From NCBI GenBank assembly GCA_022606425.2, contig JAHDVF020000992.1, positions 372,001 to 436,000 on the forward strand: a DNA stretch of 64,000 nt, in the 5' to 3' direction. The notes under the pieces are model-generated. The model made no database searches and was not told the origin of the DNA. It saw nothing but the letters and a program-made list of their open reading frames with translations. Each line of letters opens with the position of its first letter. Position 1 is the first letter of the stretch. A program made the translations under genes and the position numbers. Positions 59,001 to 62,639 of the stretch are shown here, piece by piece. This DNA is from Lepidostoma basale. Lineage: Eukaryota; Arthropoda; Insecta; Trichoptera; Lepidostomatidae.

Positions 59001-60728
59001 TGGTCCATTTCAAAAAATGCCTAAGTCGTATTTTGTACATTTGAGATATATCGAATTTAATTATTCATTTTCATCTGAAAAATAATTTAAAGGTGATAAA
59101 ATCTTTTAAAAATATGGCTTTTAGAACTTCTGGCTTTCTTTTTTAATTAAAATATTAAATATTATTGAACGCTTAGGCATAAACACTGTGGAATTCCATA
59201 GTAATATACTTAGGAAATTGAAAATAACTTTGTTAAATCCACATTTTTTTTTAATATTATATTAAAAAACACGACATGTTTCGGAGGATACCTATCTTCG
59301 GGTGCAAAAATATAATAAAAACTAAACAAAGAAAGGCTACTATAGAAAACGCATTGAAAATTCGATACAATAATCTCCTTTTACTCCTTTCTCTCTAAAT
59401 ACTTTGTCTACATTTATTCTCCCAAGCTCCCATTCCCAATCAAATGCAAATTAATCATTTATTAATTTCTATATAAATTATGTCTTTTCAAATGAATGTT
59501 TTTTTCTAAATTACAATTTAATGTTTTTTTATATTATATTATCATCATGTATTATTATTTTTTAATATAATTTATTAGTTATTTCTGATAAAAAATAATT
59601 ACTAGTACTTAAAACAAATAGCCCAGGTTAATTATTTTATTTAAATTATTGTATCGAATTTTGAATGCGTTTTTTATATATAGTCTTTCTTTGTTTAGTT
59701 TTTATCATATTTTTACAGCTGAAGATGGAGGTATCCTCCGAAACATGTCGTGTTTTTTTTAATATTTTATGGATTGAACAAAGTAATTTTAAATTTTGGT
59801 TTAAATTTGAGTTAAAATGGAAGTAATTAAAAGATAAATGTTTTTATAAGGATTAATTGTATATCAATAGAGACGAAGATGATAGAGATGAAGATGTGAC
59901 GAAGGAACAGAATATGGTGGTTGAGGCGCTTACAGGACTTATGACCTGTCATTGGTTGGGTTAAGCGATCGCTTTATGTTAACAACATTCCCCATTCCTC
60001 AATTCTTACGACCGCCACGTCTAACAATTTTTTGGAAGATATGCTACAATATTGAAGAACACTTCACATTTTTTAGTTCAATACACTAGCGCCATCCATT
60101 AAGATTGGGTGTAAGCATTAAGCAGAAAACTTTATTAATGCAATGTGAAAGGCTTTGCAATTATCATATGGTGCTAGACTACGCCTGGAGATGTCTCTCC
60201 AAATTTTATGCTTTCAACTTGGACCAGTTTTTATACAAGATTTTGAATGTATACAAATACTCGTAGACAAAATCCAGTATTTGTCTACAAGTATTTGTAT
60301 ACATTCAAAATGGATTATTATTTTGTTTAATTAGGCATTAGTGGTTTATTCCAAAAATTACAAAGCTGGTAAAAGAGCAGAAAAAGAATAACCAGCAAAG
60401 ATTTTAATTGACTTTGCTGAAAACCCATTTGTTCAAATAAATATATATCCCAGATTACAAATTAAAAAAGATTGCAGTTGGGTTGAAATCTTTTTTATGT
60501 ACTGTATTTATTTTTTATATTTTGTTTTAGGAAAAGAGGGATTTGATCACGGGCCTGAAGACCCGCACAAACGCTGGACGTCCCAATTGGGATAAGGTAT
60601 TCAAACAGATCAGGGATCAGAGGAAGGGGAAAGTCACCGTCTTCTACTGCGGTCCACCACAGCTGGCCAGAGTCCTGAGGATCAAATGCGACCAATTTGG
60701 ATTCAGCTTCAGAAAAGAAGCATTCTGA
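37956..60728 (+). CDS. Nox5: NADPH oxidase 5 (Nox5), 18 exons, 5' end missing
   Basis: Calcium-activated superoxide-generating NADPH oxidase of the plasma or internal membranes. Eighteen exons with GT/AG borders and matching phases join into 3,093 nt (1,030 residues plus TGA at 60726-60728). Numbering from the first residue seen: EF-hand loops at about 79-90, 154-165 and 190-201, plus degenerate ones; haem histidines H379/H393 and H472/H485 with the spacing known from NOX2; FAD motif HPFTISS at 562-568; NADPH motifs DGPYGAP (831-837) and GTGIGVTPF (851-859); YCGPP at 1004-1008; C-terminal FGFSFRKEAF. The order and sequence match the Nox5 family rather than Nox2/4 or Duox (no peroxidase domain). 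Unlike human NOX5 it has an extra N-terminal segment and a long linker of about 200 residues before the NADPH site. Exon 1 opens in phase 0 with no ATG, so the start lies upstream. Identity is sure; exon borders were read by eye. Confidence 0.96.
38150..38595. repeat. M1 inverted pair in Nox5 intron 1
   Basis: Plus unit start (GAATGTATACAAATACTTGT at 38159; ATTGTATCTCAATTGAGACG at 38227) and minus unit (38428-38590) with GGTGGTCGTAAGAAGG arms at the centre. Confidence 0.9.
38700..39060 (-). mobile_element. LINE tail fragments
   Basis: 38870-39060 on the minus strand reads LTLFVPDNYLRQRQHRLFHL, PLCRTNLPKVMPIGRAIIKL. Upstream 38720-38870 (CGTGACCTATGGAACTGCTC) is likely part of the same or a neighbouring dead element. 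Confidence 0.65.
39248..39359 (+). CDS. Nox5: Nox5 exon 2 (N-terminal extension)
   Basis: Acceptor TTTTTTCCAG, donor GTAACA. Completes the split Thr codon and encodes NDKQIDLVEQLESVSYVLCG... through FQAKG, ending in phase 0. Likely a second degenerate EF-hand-like helix pair (ITHEKFCQIF). No metal loop with canonical acidic spacing is visible. Confidence 0.85.
39500..40105. repeat. GAAACATGTCATTCC-type repeat arms
   Basis: Intron 2. Copies at 39555 (minus), 39661 (plus) and 39796 (plus) of CGAAACATGTCA(C/T), near GAAAACGGACGTTTTCATTC (39706). Related copies at 16110, 28742, 44150 and 49380. Confidence 0.6.
40110..40680 (+). mobile_element. RTE-like LINE 3' fragment with (GAA)n tail
   Basis: Intron 2. 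Reads ELKRRIGLSWTAFGKMGYIL, LPVATYGFETITLSKQTVEK and LKWQWVGHVAKSSDEKWTRI, QLRWKDMNRHVGITWMQSAQ, DRVTWKRMEEAFVREWAGIG; ends AATAAGAAGAAGAAAT. One stop after QRAM separates two open stretches. Most complete copy of this family here. Confidence 0.9.
40921..41490 (+). mobile_element. LINE 3' fragment with (GAA)n tail
   Basis: Intron 2. 121-codon frame: MCRIEAARSSFNKMRSIFCN, LKCYVWSVSLYGSETWTLKV, MNRLEAFEMWLHRRMLRIPW, KVRKISYLGHILR; then broken and ends GAAGAAGAAGAATATT. Same family as 1-250 and 47640-48050. Confidence 0.9.
41648..41745 (+). CDS. Nox5: Nox5 exon 3 (EF-hand)
   Basis: Acceptor TTTATTTCAG, donor GTAAGC. Encodes IVDKLFRLIDLDNDGIASPE and the following helix. Loop DLDNDGIASPEE has acidic residues at positions 1, 3, 5 and 12 and Gly at 6, so it probably binds calcium, although position 8 is Ala rather than Ile. 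Leaves two bases (AG) of a split Arg codon. Confidence 0.92.
41829..41949 (+). CDS. Nox5: Nox5 exon 4 (degenerate EF-hand)
   Basis: Acceptor CATCTTCCAG, donor GTGAGT. Encodes RPRTGFDKSSLEWLETLFRQ followed by TVGDEQEIRREDFQKIVISK. It corresponds to the first, shortened EF-hand of human NOX5 (a GEDGEI-like turn); the loop is too short for a canonical site. The upstream intron is only 83 nt. Ends in phase 0. Confidence 0.92.
41950..43355. other. Nox5 intron 4, AT-rich with hammerhead-like motifs
   Basis: Contains the motif at 42408-42438 (minus) and an ACCGGT-type remnant at 43174-43205 (GAAACCGGTCGAAAC). Otherwise low-complexity. Confidence 0.5.
42408..42438 (-). ncRNA. Hammerhead-like motif, ACATGT type
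   Basis: Minus strand: CTGATGA (canonical), hairpin GGGCATCTGTGTCC, GAA, palindrome ACATGT, T. All core positions fit the consensus, with T rather than C at the cleavage position. Confidence 0.5.
43356..43506 (+). CDS. Nox5: Nox5 exon 5 (canonical EF-hand, start of next)
   Basis: Acceptor TTCATTTTAG, donor GTAAGT. Encodes the canonical calcium loop DKDNSGSISLHE (residues 154-165 of the partial protein) and a linker (DDKIKFLFKVYDLD) that begins the next EF-hand. The exon ends inside that loop after one base of a Gly codon, so the intron splits the calcium site. Confidence 0.95.
43840..43970 (-). repeat. tRNA-derived SINE-A, partial
   Basis: Nox5 intron 5. B-box region GGGTTCATGCC on the minus strand and the SINE-A body; the A-box half is replaced by GTGCATCGATTGACTCC text. 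Confidence 0.75.
44150..44330. repeat. Short foldback arms in intron 5
   Basis: AAATATCATGTTTCGCC (hammerhead-like end, minus) and ACAACACTCACAATATGAGTGTTGT, a short perfect hairpin near 44294. Confidence 0.55.
44586..44796 (+). CDS. Nox5: Nox5 exon 6 (EF-hands 3-4)
   Basis: Acceptor TAATCTTCCAG, donor GTAATT. Completes the loop DLDGDGLIQQRE (canonical) and then encodes helices up to a last EF-hand whose loop reads DPNKRGAITYES. In that loop position 5 is Arg and position 12 is Ser, so it looks weaker than the human equivalent. Ends ...GGLLENLTIR, which matches the junction between EF-hands and the membrane domain in Nox5. Confidence 0.95.
44940..45120 (-). repeat. tRNA-derived SINE-A, full length
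   Basis: Nox5 intron 6. Minus strand: TTAGTGGTCTAGGGGTATAG (A-box), GGGTTCGAGCC (B-box), body to GGTATTAGTCTTTTT. Best SINE-A copy in the window. Confidence 0.9.
45235..45755 (+). mobile_element. LINE family A 3' copy
   Basis: Nox5 intron 6. Reads YGCEAWNWQKKDESRINAVE, YSVYDRVSNKNIRSECGAND, GSLRWFGHMERMNEEIMVKK, then a stop; ends GGTTAGTTAGTTAGTTAGTT. One small deletion removes the RRMCG stretch. Confidence 0.88.
45965..46191 (+). CDS. Nox5: Nox5 exon 7 (proline-rich linker and first membrane helix)
   Basis: Acceptor TTATTTCAG, donor GTGAGA. Encodes a proline-rich stretch (VPPKPKPPPA), then a membrane helix (YVFLMFFGAFIVVNLGLFIS) and ...YVIVARACG leading to the second helix. Matches the Nox5 region where the cytosolic calcium domain joins the ferric-reductase-like core. 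Confidence 0.95.
46245..46400. repeat. ACCGGT-type foldback in intron 7
   Basis: Minus arm 46245-46313 and plus arm 46321-46400; each begins at the centre with ...AGAAGATG/CATAAGATGG, has a GCAGC..GCTGC hairpin, and ends in ACTAAATATAC. Cores: 46282-46313 (minus, AACTGGTC) and 46321-46352 (plus, TAAACCGGTC), both mutated. Confidence 0.8.
46518..46548 (-). ncRNA. Hammerhead-like motif, ACATGT type, complete core
   Basis: Minus strand: CTGAAGA, hairpin GGACTGGTTGTCC (GGAC/GTCC), GAA, ACATGT, C. Flanks ATCA and TGAT could pair as a short stem I if CATG bulges. Mirror of 47234-47264. Confidence 0.55.
46572..47115 (+). repeat. M1 repeat unit
   Basis: ATTGTATCTCAATAGAGACG head, TTGGTTGGGTTTTGCG, CTAACGCCATCTATGGAG, AATGTGAGAGGCTA; the end carries inverted GGGTGAAATCCAGTATTCGT text. 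Confidence 0.85.
47234..47264 (+). ncRNA. Hammerhead-like motif, ACATGT type, complete core
   Basis: CTGAAGA, hairpin with GGAC/GTCC stem and TAGTT loop, GAA, ACATGT, C. Only about 120 bases upstream of Nox5 exon 8, in the sense orientation, so it would be present in the pre-mRNA. Confidence 0.55.
47386..47574 (+). CDS. Nox5: Nox5 exon 8 (membrane helices 2-3, two haem histidines)
   Basis: Acceptor TTTCAATCCAG, donor GTAAGT. Encodes GQCLNFDCMWVLVLMLRRC, the family signature LPLDQHIYLHK and VLHTLMHLLNF. H379 and H393 are 14 apart and should bind the two haems, as H101/H115 do in NOX2. A foldback repeat ends about 40 bases before the acceptor. Confidence 0.96.
47600..48130 (-). mobile_element. 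LINE 3' fragment
   Basis: Nox5 intron 8. Minus frame: MIKYYIWCVLLYGCETWTLK, NRLEAFEMWTYRRMLRIPWT, DRVSIADVLRRARANKELLS; continues broken toward 47600. Same family as 40921-41490. Confidence 0.88.
48410..48690 (-). mobile_element. LINE 3' fragment
   Basis: Nox5 intron 8. Minus strand reads EMKMLRTIADQTLRNRVRNT, RIKEIREIENIIRWSRQRKR, DWYGQV and PHGTRPHGRPPKHS. Truncated by the SINE-B at 48693. Confidence 0.8.
48693..48925 (+). repeat. tRNA-derived SINE-B, full length
   Basis: Nox5 intron 8. GACGACCTTCGTGGCAGAGT head (A-box TGGCAGAGTGG), GGCTCGATTCC B-box, body GTCACACTGTCTTTGGTCTG, TAGAATTCTCGTGACAATAA, and end ACCTGTTGTATACGATT. Best SINE-B copy in the window. Confidence 0.9.
49029..49222 (+). 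CDS. Nox5: Nox5 exon 9 (loop and membrane helix 4)
   Basis: Acceptor TTTTCTAG, donor GTATGT. Encodes an extracellular-type loop (VVNDPVVNKANFTLNQWLLT) with an NFT N-glycosylation sequon, then NPTGVALIIILLIMFVCSQA, the fourth helix, and the basic turn RRGGSFE. Phase 0 exit. Confidence 0.95.
49495..50000 (-). mobile_element. RTE-like LINE 3' fragment with (GAA)n tail
   Basis: Nox5 intron 9. 114-codon minus frame: CLRSIFKIYWPQTVSNAVLW, SRKWQWIGNTLRRNSTCIAQ, KRKRGKPRATWKRALQDEVK, AAGLTWDDVRHQACDRIGWR. The 3' end is (GAA)n on the minus strand (TTCTTCTTCTTCTTCTT at 49494). Confidence 0.9.
50211..50532 (+). CDS. Nox5: Nox5 exon 10 (helices 5-6, haem histidines, FAD site)
   Basis: Acceptor GAATTATTTTAG, donor GTATTT. 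Encodes VFYWTHLLYIPFWVILIFHG with H472 and H485, the second haem pair with 13-residue spacing as in NOX2, then GPNFWKWFVVPG, and the FAD-binding beta barrel with HYHPGDY-like DYHPGDY and HPFTISSAPEQE. Largest exon of the gene. Confidence 0.97.
50533..51957. other. Nox5 intron 10
   Basis: Mostly unique AT-rich DNA. A CACTGGTGGCCGCTACGTAG segment lies at 50657. ACCGGT-type motif at 51553-51584 followed by GAACATAAACACCAGTGG. Confidence 0.5.
51553..51584 (+). ncRNA. Hammerhead-like motif, ACCGGT type (box 1 degenerate)
   Basis: CAGAAGA, hairpin GGCAGCAAATTGCC, GAA, ACCGGT, C. Near-identical flanks to 57326-57356 (AGCACACTAAATACATAATA), so both are copies of one element. Confidence 0.35.
51958..52084 (+). 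CDS. Nox5: Nox5 exon 11 (FAD domain end, linker start)
   Basis: Acceptor TTCGTTAAAG (purine-rich, weak), donor GTATGA (weak). Encodes EYMWLHIRGVGQWTNRLYDW, matching the conserved WLHIR..GQWTNRLY stretch of Nox5, then a charged linker. The sequence match fixes the exon despite the weak splice signals. Confidence 0.93.
52171..52343 (+). CDS. Nox5: Nox5 exon 12 (insert linker)
   Basis: Acceptor TCGCTCTTTTCAG, donor GTAAGT. Encodes a lysine-, serine- and asparagine-rich segment (TNKNGNNTKKKKSIEFSEMV...) with no recognised domain. It lies where human NOX5 has a short phosphorylated linker. Probably disordered; open reading frame and phase match both neighbours. Confidence 0.85.
52575..52868 (+). 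repeat. 16-bp minisatellite (about 18 copies)
   Basis: Nox5 intron 12. Tandem TCATCCTCAAGATATC units with scattered substitutions, ending in TCATCATCATC. Since 16 is not a multiple of 3, all three frames read open (LSSRY, ILKIS, HPQD repeats); those frames are not genes. Confidence 0.97.
53281..53430. repeat. 150-bp hairpin with hammerhead-like core at the tip
   Basis: Nox5 intron 12. Arms ATGTTTGATGTG... (53282) and ...CACATCAAACAT (53429) are inverted with few mismatches. See the ncRNA entry at 53318-53388 for the core. Confidence 0.93.
53318..53388 (+). ncRNA. Hammerhead-like motif with pairing stem I
   Basis: CTGAAGA (53341-53347), hairpin TGGAGACTGCAACGATTTCC, GAA (53368-53370), ACGT, C (53375). 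Flanks can form stem I: ACC/GGT next to the core, then CTCCTTCTCG/CGAGAAGGAG (10 bp) with a 10-nt bulge on the 5' side, a layout like natural type I hammerheads. A competing fold pairs TTCTCGACCGACGTTT with its exact inverse through the core. Both are visible; activity unknown. Confidence 0.55.
53586..53715 (+). CDS. Nox5: Nox5 exon 13 (basic insert linker)
   Basis: Acceptor ATTTCCAG, donor GTAAGT. Encodes a strongly basic stretch (QKVEKRLSMKILQGKS, KSKSMPDIQVKTKKRNRLMA). Serines within RLS and KSKS contexts could be kinase targets; that is inference. Keeps frame with exons 12 and 14. Confidence 0.85.
54846..55030 (+). CDS. Nox5: Nox5 exon 14 (insert linker)
   Basis: Acceptor TAATTTTCAG, donor GTGAGC. 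Encodes LRDFTRSESEKSFDECQVRR and AHLQALGLAYLSPQNRALAQ, then SFRYMRTKPTIIAFKTPSLE. Helical content is likely in the middle. Not recognisable in human NOX5; it may be an insect-specific regulatory insert. Confidence 0.85.
55031..56562. other. Nox5 intron 14, AT-rich
   Basis: No repeat family or coding similarity recognised; short tracts such as AGTGGGCGGTACCGC (55965) and GGGGGGCGGTGGCC (56316) may be decayed repeats. Confidence 0.4.
56563..56708 (+). CDS. Nox5: Nox5 exon 15 (end of insert linker)
   Basis: Acceptor TACATCTTCAG, donor GTAAGA. Encodes RRRLSKTLNPDKEPKDTETG followed by an acidic part and VPYANYPVGKPLE. RRRLS is a good basophilic kinase site by sequence. Exits in phase 0 directly before the NADPH-binding exon. 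Confidence 0.88.
57152..57183 (+). ncRNA. Hammerhead-like motif, ACTAGT type, complete core
   Basis: Nox5 intron 15. CTGAGGA (fits CTGANGA), perfect 5-bp hairpin GCTTGGGTACAAGC, GAA, palindrome ACTAGT, C. Adjacent flanks do not obviously form stem I. A decayed minus-strand relative lies at 18206-18232. Confidence 0.5.
57326..57356 (+). ncRNA. Hammerhead-like motif, ACCGGT type (box 1 degenerate)
   Basis: CAGAAGA, hairpin GGCAGCGAGCTGTC, GAA, ACCGGT, C, then GAACATAAACACAAGTGG. About 155 bases before Nox5 exon 16. Confidence 0.35.
57511..57720 (+). CDS. Nox5: Nox5 exon 16 (NADPH-binding domain)
   Basis: Acceptor TTTTCCTGGCAG, donor GTTTGT. Encodes IFLDGPYGAPSSHIFRAQHA and VLVGTGIGVTPFASILQSIM, the pyrophosphate- and ribose-binding loops of the NADPH site, then a CPKC pair (RCPKCRYTW) shared with Nox5 (CPSC in human). 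Exactly 70 codons, phase 0 at both ends. Confidence 0.97.
57775..57960 (-). repeat. Foldback arm with ACATGT core (single)
   Basis: Nox5 intron 16. Minus core at 57885-57915: GTGAAGA, hairpin GGAGGTATCCCCC, GAA, ACATGT, C, and flanks ACAC/GTGT that can pair as stem I. Shares AAACACTGTGGAATTCCATA with 59168-59330. Confidence 0.7.
58130..58640. repeat. ~500-bp palindrome with CTGATGATGTCAACA arms
   Basis: Nox5 intron 16, between the two NADPH-domain exons. The arms are inverted over nearly the whole length (AATTTGAATAATTTCTTTGA vs its inverse; outer AACGCTGTTTA vs TAAACAGCGTT), centre around 58400. Each arm has CTGATGATGTCAACATAG (minus 58192-58209, plus 58587-58604), but the GAAA side is decayed. 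Confidence 0.85.
58765..58968 (+). CDS. Nox5: Nox5 exon 17 (NADPH-binding domain)
   Basis: Acceptor TTTACCATTTCAG, donor GTTTTA. Encodes VDFFWINREQRSFEWFVSLL, a hallmark Nox5 stretch, then HMYITSALQRSDMKAVGLQL and ALDLLHEK. 68 codons, phase 0 at both ends. A palindrome of about 500 bp fills much of the upstream intron. Confidence 0.97.
59168..59830. repeat. Foldback with ACATGT hammerhead-like arms
   Basis: Nox5 intron 17. Left arm (minus core 59274-59302, CCGAAGA) and right arm (plus core 59721-59751) are inverted around about 270 bp (AACTAAACAAAGAAAGGCTA vs TAGTCTTTCTTTGTTTAGTT). Confidence 0.8.
59721..59751 (+). ncRNA. Hammerhead-like motif, ACATGT type, complete core
   Basis: CTGAAGA, hairpin GGAGGTATCCTCC (4-5 bp), GAA, ACATGT, C, then GTGTTTTTTT. 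The sister copies at 57885 and 59274 suggest an original stem I of CAC/GTG that is broken here by one change. Confidence 0.6.
59848..60320 (+). repeat. M1 repeat unit, full length, with inverted end
   Basis: Nox5 intron 17. ATTGTATATCAATAGAGACG head through CACTAGCGCCATCCATTAAG to GAATGTATACAAATACTCGT, followed at once by the inverse ACAAGTATTTGTATACATTC. Confidence 0.88.
60531..60728 (+). CDS. Nox5: Nox5 exon 18 (C-terminus and stop)
   Basis: Acceptor TTTTGTTTTAG. Encodes GLKTRTNAGRPNWDKVFKQI, VTVFYCGPPQLARVLRIKCD and the conserved terminal FGFSFRKEAF followed by TGA (60726-60728). Natural end of the protein. No AATAAA lies between the stop and the repeat that begins at about 60903, so the polyadenylation site is unclear. 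Confidence 0.96.
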   Translation, partial: EKRDLITGLKTRTNAGRPNWDKVFKQIRDQRKGKVTVFYCGPPQLARVLRIKCDQFGFSFRKEAF

Positions 60729-60902
60729 TATATATTAATAAGCTCTCATTGTTACCTAAACACGTATTTTAGTTGTACGGGATAGCACACTATGACTTAT
60801 GATACCGTTTTAGAATCGCAGTAAGAAATCCCGCAATATTTACAAGTCTTTATCCTTTTATTATTATTATTATTATTCTGATGACTTGTATTTTAAGTGC
60901 TT

Positions 60903-61052
60903 AACTAACTAACTAACCATCACGCCGTCTCCCCGAAAGGGTAGGCAGAAAGAATGGACTGTCACACTTTTACTGATGCGACACTCCATCCTTCTCTTTT
61001 TGCTCCGCGGGAGACGCGGTGTGATGGGTTGCGAACCTCATCGCCACTCATT
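60903..61052 (-). repeat. SINE-like chimera with LINE-A tail
   Basis: Just 3' of Nox5. Minus strand: GGCGATGAGGTTCGCAACCC, ATCACACCGCGTCTCCCGCG, GAGAAGGATGGAGTGTCGCA, then the LINE-A end (CATTCTTTCTGCC) and GGTTAGTTAGTTAGTT. No reverse-transcriptase text upstream of the tail. Confidence 0.8.
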
Positions 61053-61127
61053 TTAAGTGCTTTGTTTTGTAAAATCAATTACTACAAGAATTTTCTTAAA
61101 TTTAACGTCACTATCCTCATACTTAAC

Positions 61128-61578
61128 ATTTTGAATGTATACAAATTCTTGTATACAAACACTGGATTCTACCCATTGCGGATAAATTATTTATTTATAG
61201 GGATTAATTGTATCTCAATAGAGACGAAGATGTAAATTGTTTTCTGGGAACAGAATACGGTGGCCGAGGCGCTTACAGGACTTATGACCTGTCATTGGTT
61301 GGGTTCAGCGATCGCTTTATGTTTAACAACAGTCCTCATTCTGCCCTTCTTACGACCACCACGTCTGACAATTTTTTTGGAAGTTGCCTATATGCAATGA
61401 TAAGACAAAAGACAAAATATATAAGAAGGGTGGAATGGGAAATGTTGTTAAACATAAAGCGATCGCTCAACCTAACCAATACAGGTCATAAGTCCTGTAA
61501 GCGTCTCGGCCACCATATTCTGTTCCCGGAAAATAATTTACATCTTCGTCTCTATTGAGATACAGTTAATCCTTATAA
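61128..61578. repeat. M1 inverted pair (foldback)
   Basis: Plus half 61128-61385 and minus half 61420-61578; ends ATTGTATCTCAATAGAGACG and CGTCTCTATTGAGATACAGT are inverted. The centre is TATATGCAATGATAAGACAA. Confidence 0.9.
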
Positions 61579-61579
61579 A

Positions 61580-62095
61580 AATTTATCCTCATACTTGATA
61601 CTCGTACTAACATGGAGGCTATCCCACGCCAACGGATCCGCAACGCTGAAAGCACGATCATAGAAACGCTTTATTGGCTCTGACAGCAATTATTATGTTG
61701 TTTGCACTTGTTTCTACTGATAGGAGAGAACATTGCCTTTCCGTTGGCATGGGTGTCACGCAGAGATCCGATATATTCGCTGGGGCTCTCTGCTGTCGAG
61801 CCTTAAACATCCTTGACATTAATCTTTAATATTTTCACAATCTTTCTTCACAGTGTGGGATGATTTTGATATTTCTTACGGCGATTTTAAAAAAGGTACC
61901 ATAAATCATTTTATGCTACTCTGTAATTTGTTTAAGATACTGCGATATTCAAATTTAAAAAAAAATCATTATTAAGGATTCGAAATTGTTTTTTTTTTTT
62001 AACAAAAAGAGGATTAACAAGTATAATATAATCTGAAATGATTATTAAATAACTAGTGTTTAAAAAAAATTAATAATTAATTTTGGGATAATCAA
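61580..62095. other. Unrecognised DNA
   Basis: 61615-61800 is GC-richer (GGATCCGCAACGCTGAAAGC, TTTCCGTTGGCATGGGTG) and may be a decayed LINE on the minus strand; not assigned. Confidence 0.35.
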
Positions 62096-62119
62096 ATAAT
62101 TTTACTGAAATCTATTGAT

Positions 62120-62635
62120 GGAAATTCATTTTAAATAATAATTAAATAAAACGATGTTTTTTAACTACTTCCACGTTTGTCTTTATTTCGACAGCGACTG
62201 GTTTCGCCAGGCTCGCTGGCATCGACAGACTGGTGACACTATTGTAAATTTAGTCCTTTATATACATACAGATCAGGGGTGGTAGACATGATTCTATACA
62301 AAAATAATTTTCAAATATTTGTATAAAATTTACTTAATTTAAATATTGGTATTACAGGTATTCAGTATCGAATATGAATTTTCTTGAATACCTGTAATAC
62401 CAATATTTAAATTCAGTAAATTTTACATAAATATTTGAAGATTATTTTTGTATAGAATCATGTTTAACACCCCTGATCTGTATGTACATAAATGACTAAA
62501 TTTACAATAGTGTCACCAGTCTGTCGATGCCAGCTAGCCTGGCGAAACCGGTCGCTGTCATAATAAAGACAAAAGTGGAAGTAGTTAAAAAACATCGTTT
62601 TATTTTATCATTATTTAATATACTTTGAAAATAAA
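62120..62635. repeat. ~515-bp palindrome with ACCGGT hammerhead-like arms
   Basis: Arms of about 240 bp, centre near 62375 (CAGGTATTCAGTATCGAATA). Each arm has CTGTCGA, hairpin GCCAG...CTGGC, GAA, ACCGGT or ACCAGT, C (minus 62196-62228; plus 62521-62553), then GCTGTC and AATAAAGACAAAAGTGGA. Box 1 differs from CTGANGA at A6. Confidence 0.9.
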
Positions 62636-62639
62636 TAAT

